Part shown: positions 10,856-18,979 of the stretch, in pieces
How positions within the stretch are numbered: position 1 is the first letter of the stretch
Layout: each line of letters opens with the position of its first letter
Assembly: GCA_035441325.1 (NCBI GenBank)
Contig: DAOROA010000003.1
Location: 38,189 to 102,188, forward strand
DNA from: Competibacter_A sp002352125
Lineage (GTDB): Bacteria > Pseudomonadota > Gammaproteobacteria > Competibacterales > Competibacteraceae
Direction of reading: 5' to 3'
Length of the DNA stretch: 64,000 nt
Translations under genes and position numbers: made by a program
Notes under the pieces: model-generated
The model's database searches: none
The model's input: only the letters and a program-made list of their open reading frames with translations
Told to the model about the DNA's origin: nothing

Positions 10856-11461
10856 CTACGCTTTAAATCCCTGTCCCCAATTGCCCTCGAACGCGAGGCG
10901 GTCAAGGGGCTTGCGTTCGCGCGGCACCAATTCCCGTTCTCTCAAGTCATCCGGCAAGACCTCGACAGGGCCAGGATGACCAACCGCAATCATCGCCATG
11001 CAGGCGTGATCGGCGGGAATATTGAAGCGGGCTTTGGCCTGGTCGGGATCGAAACCGGCCATCTGGTGCGCTACCAGACCCAGCGCGGTGGCTTGCAGAC
11101 AGAGATTTTCGCTGGCGGCGCCGGTGTCGTGTTGCGCCCAGCGATTTGGCTTGTCGTTGTGGCCGAAATTCGGGGCCGCGATGGACAGCAGCAATACGGG
11201 CGCGTTCTTGACCCAGACTTGGTTGCCTTCGGCCAGGCATTCGAACGCTTGTTGCCAACTGGCGGCATTGTGGAACCGGTCCCAGACCAGGTAGCGCCAC
11301 GGCTGGTCGCCGAAGCAGGATGGCGCCCAGCGCGCGGCTTCCAGCAGTGCCGCCAGATGCTCGCGGCTGACCGGTTTACTTGGGTCGATGGCGCGCGGGC
11401 TCCAGCGGTGGGCGATCAGATCGGCGATAGGCGTTTGGGTGATGGCGGGTTTTTCGAGCAT
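10856..11461 (-). CDS. nitroreductase family protein
   Basis: The 201-residue protein carries the FMN-binding nitroreductase signatures: HRWSPRAIDPSKPV near the N-terminus, ARWAPSCFGDQPWRY, and GAASENLCLQATALGL in the middle. Members reduce nitro or quinone compounds with NAD(P)H; the substrate here is unknown. The frame is open further upstream, but the ATG at 11461 gives the family N-terminus. It is divergent from the thioesterase gene. Confidence 0.88.
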   Translation of the reverse strand: MLEKPAITQTPIADLIAHRWSPRAIDPSKPVSREHLAALLEAARWAPSCFGDQPWRYLVWDRFHNAASWQQAFECLAEGNQVWVKNAPVLLLSIAAPNFGHNDKPNRWAQHDTGAASENLCLQATALGLVAHQMAGFDPDQAKARFNIPADHACMAMIAVGHPGPVEVLPDDLRERELVPRERKPLDRLAFEGNWGQGFKA

Positions 11462-11589
11462 GATGGAACAATCTCCCGGTCGTTGGTTTTTCGAGACTCT
11501 ATAGAGACCACGCCGGACGCGAAAAGCGCGACAATGCACGCCCGTATTCCTCGAAATTTTTCGATTTACCCGCACATGGGGGAACCGCC

Positions 11590-12051
11590 ATGTCTTACCA
11601 GCAGGAAATCAACGACTACCTTAACCACCACGTCCCGCTGTTCCAGGCGATGCAAGCGCGGTTGGAACGCTGCGACGAAAGCGGATTATCCATGAGGGCA
11701 CCGCTGGAGCCGAACATCAACGACAAGGGCATCGCGTTCGGCGGCTCGATGGCGGCCATCGCTTCCTTGACCGGTTGGGCGCTGACCCGCATCACCCTGC
11801 GCGAACACGGCGAAACTGCCGAAATCGTGATCACCGACAGCACGCTGAAGTTCCTGCGTCCGGTGCGCGAAGAAGTTGTGACCGAGTGCACGCGACCGGA
11901 TGCCGCCGTGGTCGAACGATTTATCAACAGTTACCGCCAGCGCAGCAAGGCTCGCTGGAATGTCGAGGTCGTCATTCGCGCCGACGGCAAGCTGGCGATG
12001 ATTTTTAACGGGCAGTACGGCATATTCAGAGCAGCCGAAAAAGCCGGATAA
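11590..12051 (+). CDS. YiiD-type C-terminal thioesterase domain protein
   Basis: The 153-residue single-domain protein has a hot-dog fold pattern: GIAFGGSMAAIASLTGWAL followed by an ITDSTLKFLRPV strand region. This matches the thioesterase domain found at the C-terminus of YiiD. It presumably hydrolyses acyl thioesters, but the substrate is unknown. It has a GGGGGAA ribosome binding site. It precedes pabBC by 18 bases and is probably in the same transcript. Confidence 0.8.
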   Translation: MSYQQEINDYLNHHVPLFQAMQARLERCDESGLSMRAPLEPNINDKGIAFGGSMAAIASLTGWALTRITLREHGETAEIVITDSTLKFLRPVREEVVTECTRPDAAVVERFINSYRQRSKARWNVEVVIRADGKLAMIFNGQYGIFRAAEKAG

Positions 12052-12069
12052 GGCGGTTCGTTCGACGCC

Positions 12070-13812
12070 ATGCCGGATAACGTATTGATTCGAGAGGGCG
12101 GGCGCTGGCTTCGCTTCGCCGCACCGATTCGAGTAGTGGCCGCGATGCGGCCGGACGAGGTGGTTCCGGCATTACAAGCGATTGAAGCGGCCGTCAATCG
12201 GCACCGTTATTTTGCCGTCGGCTTCATCGCCTACGAAGCCGCTGCCGCATATGGCTTGGCCGTCCATGCTCCGCTGCCGGATCTACCGCTGCTCTGGTTC
12301 GGTCTGTACGAGAGCGCGGCAGCCAACGAAGATTGGGCATTCGGTTTTGGCCGTTCGCCATCGTCCGATTCGTGCCTGGCCGGTCTTTGGCAACCCGCCG
12401 TCGATCGAATCGACTATGGAAAAATCGTCGGTCGCGTCAAGGATTATCTCGCTCGCGGCCACACCTATCAGATCAACTATACCTTTCCGCTGCACACCGA
12501 CTTTGCGGGCGAGCCGCTGGCGTTCTTCGCCGGTTTGGCGGCGGCGCAAGCGACGGAATACGCTGCTTTCATCGACACCGGCCGGTTTACCGTCTGCTCG
12601 ATCTCGCCGGAACTGTTTTTTCGGTTGGACGGCGAACGGCTGACCACGAAGCCGATGAAGGGGACGGCAGCGCGCGGACGCACTTTGGCGGAGGACGAGG
12701 CTCACATCGCCGAATTGCGGCGCTCGGAGAAGAATCGAGCCGAAAACCTGATGATCGTGGACATGCTGCGCAACGATTTGGGCCGGGTGGCCCGCGTGGG
12801 CAGCGTGACCGTGCCCCGGCTGTTCGAGGTGGAGCGTTATCCCACCGTGTTGCAAATGACCTCCACCGTCGCCGCCCGAACTGATGCCACAGTGGCGGAG
12901 ATTTTGGCGAACCTGTTTCCCTGCGCTTCGATCACCGGCGCCCCCAAGGTGCGCAGCATGGAGATCATCCGGGAACTGGAGCCGCAACCGCGCGGCATCT
13001 ATACCGGAGCCATCGGTTTCATTGGCCCGGAGCGGCAAGCGCGATTCAGCGTCGCGATTCGCACCGCGCTGATCGACCGCGAGCGGGGACGAGCGACGTA
13101 TGGGGTGGGCGGCGGCTTGGTGTGGGATTCGGAGCCGGGCAGCGAATATCGGGAATGCCTGCTCAAAGCTCGCGTGCTGACCGAGCAGCGGCCCGCGTTT
13201 CGGCTGCTGGAAACGCTGCTCTGGGAGCCGGAAAACGGCTATTTCCTGCTGGCGGCGCACTTGGCGCGGTTGGCGGACACGGCGGTTTATTTCGGCGTGC
13301 CGCTCGACCGGCCCGCCATCGAAGCTCGTTTGGCCGAGCGAGCATCGACCTTGAGCGAGGCGAGCAAAATCCGGCTGCTGGTCGAGCTGGACGGTGCGTT
13401 CGCAGTGGAAGTGGCGCCTTTGACCCAGGGAGCGTTATCGCAACCGGTACGGGTCGGTTTGGCCAAAACGCTGGTCGATTCGAGCACAATCTGGCTGTAT
13501 CACAAGACCACCCGCCGCGAGCTGTACGACGCTGCCCGCGCTTCCCGGCCCGATTGCGACGAGGTCATTTTGTGGAACGAACGCGGGGAATTGACCGAGG
13601 CCAGCACGGCGAACGTGGTGCTGGAATTGAGCGAGGGGTGGGTGACGCCACCGGTCGCGAGCGGTTTGTTGGCCGGCACGTTTCGAAATTGGCTGCTCGC
13701 CGCCGGCCAAATCCAAGAGCGAATCCTAACTCCAGTCGATTTGCACACCGCCCGGCGCATCGCTTTGATCAACTCGGTTCGGAAATGGCAGCTAGCTCTT
13801 TTCGTTGCCTGA
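12070..13812 (+). CDS. pabB: fused aminodeoxychorismate synthase component I / 4-amino-4-deoxychorismate lyase
   Basis: The 580-residue protein fuses two folate-pathway enzymes. Residues ~1-370 are the chorismate-binding PabB domain, with PMKGTAARG, AENLMIVDMLRNDLGR and CASITGAPKVRSMEII. Residues ~375-580 are a class IV aminotransferase-like PabC lyase with KTTRRELYDAARA, containing the PLP lysine, and NERGELTEASTANVVLEL. Together they make p-aminobenzoate from chorismate, using ammonia from a separate PabA. It is the last core gene before the integron cassette array. Confidence 0.92.
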   Translation: MPDNVLIREGGRWLRFAAPIRVVAAMRPDEVVPALQAIEAAVNRHRYFAVGFIAYEAAAAYGLAVHAPLPDLPLLWFGLYESAAANEDWAFGFGRSPSSDSCLAGLWQPAVDRIDYGKIVGRVKDYLARGHTYQINYTFPLHTDFAGEPLAFFAGLAAAQATEYAAFIDTGRFTVCSISPELFFRLDGERLTTKPMKGTAARGRTLAEDEAHIAELRRSEKNRAENLMIVDMLRNDLGRVARVGSVTVPRLFEVERYPTVLQMTSTVAARTDATVAEILANLFPCASITGAPKVRSMEIIRELEPQPRGIYTGAIGFIGPERQARFSVAIRTALIDRERGRATYGVGGGLVWDSEPGSEYRECLLKARVLTEQRPAFRLLETLLWEPENGYFLLAAHLARLADTAVYFGVPLDRPAIEARLAERASTLSEASKIRLLVELDGAFAVEVAPLTQGALSQPVRVGLAKTLVDSSTIWLYHKTTRRELYDAARASRPDCDEVILWNERGELTEASTANVVLELSEGWVTPPVASGLLAGTFRNWLLAAGQIQERILTPVDLHTARRIALINSVRKWQLALFVA

Positions 13813-13869
13813 TTTTCGTTGCGTTGAGCCAATTTGTTCTTCAGATGCCGCTGTATTTTGAGACTCAAA

Positions 13870-13970
13870 CGTTTGAATTCTTCGTGTAATGGACCCAGAA
13901 GTCTCTCAAAAGTAGCGAATGCTTCCGCTATGTCTGCACCTTCCCCTGTCTTGTATTCGTTTCGTCAACA
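13870..13970 (-). pseudogene. tautomerase gene fragment at the distal end of the cassette array
   Basis: Read leftward, the bases just right of pabB encode VDETNT and, after a frameshift near 13,944, AEAFATFERLLGPLHEE. This closely matches the C-terminal half of the tautomerase encoded at 17,875-18,264 (VDETNT ... AEAFAAFAKLLGPLHEE). Only about 100 bases are recognisable and both ends are lost. The rest of the 13,813-14,045 gap has no gene I can support. A weak hairpin (CTCCC ... GGGAG) lies near 14,025-14,042. Confidence 0.7.
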
Positions 13971-14045
13971 GCCTTGGGTGGCTCATATTTTAAGGCACCT
14001 TTGAGGATCTCCACAATTAAAGCTCCCAGCTTTGCCGGGAGATGC

Positions 14046-15053
14046 TTATTTATTAAAGTGTATTATGGATTTCATTTTCTGATAATGTTTATTATGAATG
14101 AGGGATGAGATGGCAATTTTGGCAAATTCCTTTATCTGAGAAGCGGCGATGCCGTACAAATAACTTTGGAGAAGGTGTTTGAGTGCAAATTTGTGATGAT
14201 TTAGTTTTCTGAAGCGATAACTGGCGGACATATGCCGATCAAACAGCATCCGCTTAAGTTTTTGAGTTGTAGAATAATCCAGCGATTCGAGCAAAAGGTA
14301 TTTTGTAAATAAATTGATATGATCAAGAACGGCTAATAAAGTATTTTCGATGCTGTTGCTAGTTAAGCTATTGTTATGACGATAATATATACTTGTTACC
14401 AGGTTTTTAAATGCAAATCTTGCACTTGATTTTCGATATAGATTTATAGAAAAATCTCTGTCTTCGGAACGTTTAATATCTTCATTAAATAGCGTATCTG
14501 CTATTACTTTTCTTCTAATAATCATAGTCTGTAAATGCATAAACGACTCGTCTAGTAAAGCATTAAACATGTCATCGCAAATCAAATAATATTTATCGTT
14601 AAGTTCTTCAGTTTTCAGGATTTTCAAAAAATTACGATCAGAAAACCAGTTTCCGATTTTTCGTTTTGTTTCATGTTCTTGTATTTCAGAGTTGTAAAAT
14701 ACAATATCGATATTCTTGTTCTTATCAAGAAATGTAACACCCTCTTCTAAGTGGTTTTGGAGCCATAGGTCGTCTGCATCCAAGAAGGCTACATAATTAC
14801 CATTTGCATTTAGTAGGCCTGTATTTCTGGCGCCTGATGGCCCTTTTTTTCGATCATTTCTTAGCAATTTGATTTGACGATAATGTATGCACAAATCAGA
14901 TACAACAGCTCTTGTATTGTCAGATGAGCTATCATCAATAACTATGATTTCTGTTTCCGAGCTATATTTCTGAGCCAAAACACTGTTGATGGCATCAGCA
15001 ATAAACAGTTCAGCATTAAAAGCTGGAATAATAACCGAAATTCTTGGGGACAT
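14046..15053 (-). CDS. family 2 glycosyltransferase
   Basis: The 335-residue protein has a GT-A fold: ISVIIPAFNAELFIADAINSV at the N-terminus, EIIVIDDSSSDNT, and FLDADDLW (the metal-binding DxD motif). The C-terminal half is variable and likely recognises the acceptor. It probably adds a sugar to a surface glycan. Base composition is clearly more AT-rich than the flanking core genes, pointing to transfer. It has AAGGAATTA before the ATG. It is the outermost intact gene of the array, and no attC is recognisable on its left. Confidence 0.85.
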   Translation of the reverse strand: MSPRISVIIPAFNAELFIADAINSVLAQKYSSETEIIVIDDSSSDNTRAVVSDLCIHYRQIKLLRNDRKKGPSGARNTGLLNANGNYVAFLDADDLWLQNHLEEGVTFLDKNKNIDIVFYNSEIQEHETKRKIGNWFSDRNFLKILKTEELNDKYYLICDDMFNALLDESFMHLQTMIIRRKVIADTLFNEDIKRSEDRDFSINLYRKSSARFAFKNLVTSIYYRHNNSLTSNSIENTLLAVLDHINLFTKYLLLESLDYSTTQKLKRMLFDRHMSASYRFRKLNHHKFALKHLLQSYLYGIAASQIKEFAKIAISSLIHNKHYQKMKSIIHFNK

Positions 15054-15070
15054 TAATTCCTTCTTTTCGC

Positions 15071-15120
15071 AGCTAACGTTGATATTAAGCGGCGCCGGAG
15101 CAATGCGAAGGGAGTTTTAT
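15071..15120 (-). other. half attC site (truncated)
   Basis: AGCTAAC at 15,071 followed by a TTGATATTAAGCGGCGCCG-type stem arm looks like one half of an attC. The matching half with a GTTRRRY core is not found within the usual distance, so the site appears broken. Confidence 0.5.
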
Positions 15121-15339
15121 AGTAACACCATAAAATTATGCTTGGGTAATCGATTAGCACAGCGGGATGGCTGAAATAGGCACCCACGCACTCTGGGGTG
15201 TTGCGGAGGAATTGCAAGAAGGTTTCGGCCTTTTGTTACAGGGTGTTTTTGGTAGTGGCGCAAAAACGAATGTTTTTTGCTGGATGATTGACGGTTATCC
15301 TTGATAGATGGCCGCTCTGTTAGCGGTTTGTCTCGCTCA

Positions 15340-15722
15340 TTATGCTGTACTGCCATGAATCTGAACATTTTATTTTGAACCACTACCACTTTATCGATGT
15401 CCGCTTCTGCTTCCACGAGAACCGTCCAATCAGGGCCTCCGGCAGACGTGTGCTGTAGACTGATTGAAGGTACACGAGCAGGTCCGGCCATATTGAAGAC
15501 GAACAGCTCTCCGGGGAGAAGAGCCGTATAAATCCGGTCAAACATTTTCGCGCGAACCGCAGCGCTATTTGTTGTAGCGAAGATGTAACTGAAAATCTCT
15601 CCAATCGCTGTCACGGTAACGCAGGAGGGCTGTCCGCTGTGGCAAAGGAGCCCATTCGAAACGCCGCATGCAGGACACGCTTATGTGTGATCTGGAGCAA
15701 CGGCTCTGACGGGCCGGTTTCG
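15340..15722 (-). pseudogene. degraded class I SAM-dependent methyltransferase
   Basis: Two adjacent minus-strand frames together resemble the middle of a small-molecule methyltransferase. Frame one (about 15,612-15,720) gives EPLLQITHKRVLHAAFRMGS. Frame two continues TAIGEIFSYIFA and then PDWTVLVEAEAD, with a frameshift near 15,612. The N-terminal SAM-binding loop is missing, cut at the junction with the DNA glycosylase gene two bases away. The reading frame continues to 15,117 without homology. It is non-functional as it stands. Confidence 0.65.
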
Positions 15723-15723
15723 A

Positions 15724-16155
15724 TTAATAAATGATTTCCCATTTCTCTACTCCACCGTCTATTTTGGTGAATAAAGGATGCACTTGTATCTCTTTTAGAG
15801 ATTTAAGCTCTTTATATCGGTTTGCATCACGAACCTTTAATTTGCTCAATAAATGTTTAAATTCGTATTCAACCTGGCCTTTGGTTACCTGTATCTGTTT
15901 GCATTCACCTTTATCGGCTATCTTTTCTCTGTTGAACTTATAGGTTCTCTTATCTGCTTCATCTGCTACGTACCATAGATAATTAGTAATTGCGGTTTTA
16001 GAATTTTCAGCATTCTTGAACCTGATTAGCTGTGGATGGTTTTTGTATCCATTTGTCTTGCCAAGTAATACGTTTTGCGCCAAGAGTCCTTCTCTCCACA
16101 ACGCTACCAAACCTTTTGAATCTAAATAGCCTGGATGTATTGACCAAAGTCTCAT
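15724..16155 (-). CDS. pyrimidine dimer DNA glycosylase (T4 endonuclease V family)
   Basis: The 143-residue protein begins MRLWSIHPGYLDSKGLVALW and continues LAQNVLLGKTNGYKNHPQL. This is the signature of the Pyr_excise family, whose model is phage T4 DenV. Known members excise UV-induced pyrimidine dimers and nick the abasic site. It has an AGAAGG ribosome binding site and begins just inside the preceding attC, as a cassette gene should. No attC is recognisable at its own 3' end, where it abuts the methyltransferase remnant. Confidence 0.85.
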   Translation of the reverse strand: MRLWSIHPGYLDSKGLVALWREGLLAQNVLLGKTNGYKNHPQLIRFKNAENSKTAITNYLWYVADEADKRTYKFNREKIADKGECKQIQVTKGQVEYEFKHLLSKLKVRDANRYKELKSLKEIQVHPLFTKIDGGVEKWEIIY

Positions 16156-16170
16156 TCATCACCTTCTGCA

Positions 16171-16287
16171 ACATAACATACTAGGTAATAAGCGCGCCCC
16201 AGCACCAGATGCCGCTCCTTCCAACATTTGAAATCATCGGCTTGTGCGGCTTTTCGCGCGGGTTTGGTAGGGATTGAGAGGTTAGCC
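16171..16287 (-). other. integron attC site
   Basis: ACATAAC at 16,171 and GTTAGCC at 16,281 bracket a 117-base partly palindromic element with a TGCGGCTTTTCGCGC loop region. The TAA stop of the upstream P-loop gene lies in the core site, a classical cassette arrangement. Confidence 0.7.
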
Positions 16288-16803
16288 ATCATTCGCCGCA
16301 CCACCAACAAATTTGATGTGGAATTGAGAACACTCGGCTTCATCGGGAGGCTGCCATTGACTGCTAGCAATCTCAAAGATATGGTCAGGCACAACCATCG
16401 AGAATGTCGCGCCCTTTTGCTGATTACGTTGCCTGACGCGCTCGCGACGTACTTGGATTGGTGCATCGAGGATATGAATAGTGAGATCGTACCCTTCGCT
16501 TTGCACATGACTACAGAAATCGATGCGATGAGCTTGCTGAATAAGACCCAATTCAAGTATGACTCCACAACCGTTGTCGAGAAGACGTTTACTATGGTTC
16601 CAGATGAGATCAATAAGTCGGTTCTTCCGCTCGATGTACCAATGAATAACGTTCTGCTCAGGGCGATCCGGGCTAAAAATGGAGACGAACCATTCGTCCA
16701 GGGGAATATGGATGGCGCGACTATCCAATGCTAAGGATATCGCATAGGTGGACTTACCCGCACCAACGGGGCCCTCGATTAGGTGCAGAGTTGCATCAGT
16801 CAT
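16282..16803 (-). CDS. P-loop kinase-like ATPase (cassette gene)
   Basis: The 173-residue protein has a Walker A motif EGPVGAGKSTYA at residues 9-20 and an HIPLDEWF segment. It also has an arginine-rich lid (VRRERVRQRNQQKG) and resembles small kinases of the AAA_33/zeta-type group. Substrate is unknown; phosphorylation of a small molecule such as an antibiotic is possible but unproven. It fills one cassette, and its stop codon lies in the attC core. Confidence 0.75.
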   Translation of the reverse strand: MTDATLHLIEGPVGAGKSTYAISLALDSRAIHIPLDEWFVSIFSPDRPEQNVIHWYIERKNRLIDLIWNHSKRLLDNGCGVILELGLIQQAHRIDFCSHVQSEGYDLTIHILDAPIQVRRERVRQRNQQKGATFSMVVPDHIFEIASSQWQPPDEAECSQFHIKFVGGAANDG

Positions 16804-16812
16804 GATGGAGAA

Positions 16813-16884
16813 GGCTAGCGTTAAGATGAGGGGCGCGAGCCGCCGCTTTGCGGCGAAGCATCCCTCGCGACCGGCATGTTAGAG
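16813..16884 (-). other. integron attC site (degenerate cores)
   Basis: GGCTAGC at 16,813 and GTTAGAG at 16,878 flank a palindromic stretch (GAGGGGCGCGAGCCGCCGC ... GCGGCG ... CCCTCGCGACC). Both cores deviate from RYYYAAC/GTTRRRY, but the spacing and stem are typical. Confidence 0.65.
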
Positions 16885-16890
16885 CGAAAA

Positions 16891-17286
16891 TTACACTTCA
16901 ATCTTGAAACCTAGCTCAACATCACAGCCAGCCTGGCCACCTCGGATACCCCAGTTTTCTTTCGGGATTTCCCGAAGCAGGATTTTTATATGATCTTTTG
17001 GGATACCGAATGCTTCGAGGTTGTTGACGATAGCTTTGTAAAGGTTACGTTTTGCATCAAGTGAGCGGCCAGCAAATGCGTCAATACTGATGTGAGTATA
17101 AAAATCTGGCTTTTCTCTAGCCGGCGGATAAGCAAAGCGATGAGGCTCATGCACAATGAGGCGAATATTTTTGTCACCCGAGACAATTTTAAATGCTTCA
17201 CGAAGTGCCATGTGAACGGATTCCATGATGGCAACCTCTTGCTCTTGGGTGTATTGCCGTCGAACTTCAATCAAAACGCTTGGCAT
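16891..17286 (-). CDS. tautomerase family protein
   Basis: The 131-residue product starts MPSVLIEVRRQYT, giving the N-terminal proline that acts as general base in 4-oxalocrotonate tautomerase/MIF-like enzymes once Met is removed. It continues with a FAYPPAREKPDFYTHISIDAFAGRS segment. It resembles the larger double-domain tautomerases. Substrate is unknown. It has AAGGAAAG upstream and sits between two attC-like sites. Confidence 0.78.
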   Translation of the reverse strand: MPSVLIEVRRQYTQEQEVAIMESVHMALREAFKIVSGDKNIRLIVHEPHRFAYPPAREKPDFYTHISIDAFAGRSLDAKRNLYKAIVNNLEAFGIPKDHIKILLREIPKENWGIRGGQAGCDVELGFKIEV

Positions 17287-17301
17287 AATCTTTCCTTTGC
17301 G

Positions 17302-17346
17302 TGCTGACGCTTAGTTTGAGGGGCGCTCTCAAAGCGTTTGTTAGGC
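17302..17346 (-). other. short attC-like site
   Basis: TGCTGAC near 17,302 and a perfect GTTAGGC at 17,340 flank a short hairpin (ACGCTT ... AAGCGT). At about 45 bases it is shorter than usual, but its position exactly between two cassette genes supports the call. Confidence 0.6.
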
Positions 17347-17356
17347 GTTGTTAATT

Positions 17357-17743
17357 CTAAAGCTGCTGAATCCATTCTTTCACCATCTTGATCACGACCT
17401 GCTCTAATTCCACCGCTTGACTTGATGACTGAAGTGTTAGTACGCAGCGGTCAATAGCAGGCCATTTGAGCAACTTATGTGGGTCGTCCAAGGAAAACGC
17501 TTTTTGCGGTATCTTTGGCTTTGCACCTGTATGGAGAACGATTTGGATATTCTTGGTGGGATATAGCTTGAAAGTAGCAAAATGATCATTAATTTTAAAG
17601 CTTGGCGCATTCCACTTTATCTCCTCGGTTATTATCGGAGCGATACCCATAATAGCTGTTCGTAGCCGTTCTATATCGGCTTTAAATGGATGATCAAGCT
17701 GCTCCATAAAGGAGTTGACATCTGGGCTTGGTAAGTTATTCAT
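17357..17743 (-). CDS. DUF1801 domain protein
   Basis: The 128-residue protein shows the YdhG/DUF1801 pattern: an N-terminal helix pair, EEIKWNAPSFKIN, HFATFKLYP and a C-terminal VVIKMVKEWI helix. The family is structurally known, but its biochemical role is not settled. I chose the internal ATG at 17,743, since upstream codons run into the preceding attC. It is a typical small cassette gene. Confidence 0.75.
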   Translation of the reverse strand: MNNLPSPDVNSFMEQLDHPFKADIERLRTAIMGIAPIITEEIKWNAPSFKINDHFATFKLYPTKNIQIVLHTGAKPKIPQKAFSLDDPHKLLKWPAIDRCVLTLQSSSQAVELEQVVIKMVKEWIQQL

Positions 17744-17761
17744 TCCATAGCGACCAAAACG

Positions 17762-17832
17762 GCCCAATGTTCAAGGTAACCGGCGCTCCACCGGTTTTCA
17801 GCGAAGCGTCCGTATTGACCGCAAGGTTGGGC
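17762..17832 (-). other. integron attC site
   Basis: GCCCAAT (one change from consensus) at 17,762 and GTTGGGC at 17,826 bracket a 71-base element with internal AACCGGCGCTCC/GGAGCG-like complementarity. It separates the DUF1801 gene from the tautomerase-MarR pair. Confidence 0.75.
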
Positions 17833-17874
17833 GTCACTTTCAAAAAGAGAGGGTGCCGCTCTTGTAGAGAGCTA

Positions 17875-18264
17875 TCAGTGATGATAGCGGTATTCCTGCG
17901 TCTTGCCACCATATCCATATGCCGTTGCGCGAACGTCTTGGATATAGATGTAACTTTCTTCATGCAACGGCCCCAACAGTTTCGCGAATGCTGCGAAAGC
18001 TTCCGCAACGTACTGTGCTTTTTCTTGCTTAGTATTTGTTTCGTCAACTATTTTTACGTCGAAATATATGCTGTTCGAGCCATGCTCAAGAAGTGTTTTG
18101 CCTCCGACTATCCAGTTTTCTGGCTCCACATAATCGATGACAATGGCAGTCAATTCGCGGTTCTTCCGAAGGATTCTCGATGTTAGCTCCAGTAAAGTCT
18201 CGGAAATTGCCTTCGTCATTTCTATCGATTTTTTCCCGCTGACCTTAACGGTAAGGATGGGCAT
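17875..18264 (-). CDS. 4-oxalocrotonate tautomerase-like protein controlled by MarR operator
   Basis: The 129-residue protein starts MPILTVKVSG, with the catalytic Pro1 of tautomerases. It also has EPENWIVGGKTLLEHG, as in MIF/4-OT-like proteins. AAGGAGAT precedes the ATG. An 18-base palindrome lies immediately upstream and matches one upstream of the adjacent marR-like gene, so the regulator probably controls both. A fragment of a close paralogue lies at 13,870-13,970. The substrate is unknown; detoxification of an unsaturated carbonyl compound is a reasonable guess. Confidence 0.8.
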   Translation of the reverse strand: MPILTVKVSGKKSIEMTKAISETLLELTSRILRKNRELTAIVIDYVEPENWIVGGKTLLEHGSNSIYFDVKIVDETNTKQEKAQYVAEAFAAFAKLLGPLHEESYIYIQDVRATAYGYGGKTQEYRYHH

Positions 18265-18277
18265 AATCTATCTCCTT

Positions 18278-18295
18278 TAGTTAGCAATACAACTA
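18278..18295. promoter_or_regulatory. putative MarR-family operator upstream of the tautomerase gene
   Basis: TAGTTAGCAATACAACTA is an imperfect inverted repeat (TAGTT ... AACTA). It differs at only three positions from the element at 18,752-18,769. It overlaps the tautomerase leader just upstream of its ribosome binding site. Confidence 0.65.
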
Positions 18296-18312
18296 CATGG
18301 TTAAAAAAACAC

Positions 18313-18729
18313 CTACTCTAAGGCCGAACGAATATCACGCACTCCCGCGACCATGGTTTGAAAATTGGAATCCCCGAGCTTCTTCTTGAGTCGATCTGTG
18401 ACTTTAGCGCTCGCCTCATCTAACTGCGTAGCAATCGCAATTGCTTTCCGCGTTGGATGGATCGCAACCTGACGGCCATCTTCTCCTGTCGGGTGGCGTT
18501 CAATCATTTGCTTTGCCACAAGACTGTCCAACGCGCGCGTGGCGGTGGGCCTCGAAATTGCCAAAGCGCTCGCAAGTTCCGACTGTAGCATTCCTGGTTT
18601 TTTTAGTATTGCGCGCAGCATGAACCCTTGGGCGGGTGCCAGCCCAAGGGGTTTGAATGCAGTGGCCCACTCTCGCTCCAAGGTGCGGGCCAAGGCAGCA
18701 GTATTGAAATATATGCACTGATCGAACAT
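18313..18729 (-). CDS. MarR family transcriptional regulator
   Basis: The 138-residue protein has the winged helix-turn-helix pattern LQSELASALAISRPTATRALDSLVAKQMIERHPTGEDGRQV. This is the MarR recognition helix followed by the beta wing. Flanking helices would form the dimer interface. MarR proteins usually repress and respond to small phenolic or oxidising ligands. It lies 48 bases upstream of the tautomerase gene on the same strand. Both carry the same palindrome in front of them, suggesting autoregulation and control of the tautomerase. Confidence 0.88.
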   Translation of the reverse strand: MFDQCIYFNTAALARTLEREWATAFKPLGLAPAQGFMLRAILKKPGMLQSELASALAISRPTATRALDSLVAKQMIERHPTGEDGRQVAIHPTRKAIAIATQLDEASAKVTDRLKKKLGDSNFQTMVAGVRDIRSALE

Positions 18730-18751
18730 AGAACATATCCTATCAGTATTG

Positions 18752-18769
18752 TAGTTTGCTATGCAACTA
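18752..18769. promoter_or_regulatory. putative MarR-family operator upstream of marR-like gene
   Basis: TAGTTTGCTATGCAACTA is an inverted repeat 22 bases upstream of the regulator start codon. It shares 15 of 18 positions with the element at 18,278-18,295. Such twin sites fit a self-regulated repressor. Confidence 0.65.
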
Positions 18770-18979
18770 TATTTAGCATTGCCATTGGGGTAGTAAAAAG
18801 CAACACACTAGGGGGACAGCTCGATCGAAACTCGGCTGGACTATCTATGGGGAAATCGTCCTGAACTTTAATGGGTGAAAGAGATTTGCCCGTCCCGGGC
18901 CGGTCGCCGTATGACCAGCGGCGACGAGTGCCAAGATGGGGTAGCGAATCTCATCAACGGACTCGGGAGGGGGGAAATC

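Noticed and set aside
15117..15339. C-terminal half of the frame following the methyltransferase remnant
   Set aside because: It has no resemblance to the family and is Ser/Arg/Lys-rich, so it is probably frameshifted or non-coding.
16228..16734. Plus-strand 168-codon frame opposite the P-loop cassette gene
   Set aside because: The minus-strand frame has a Walker A motif, correct cassette orientation and a stop in attC; the plus frame has no features.
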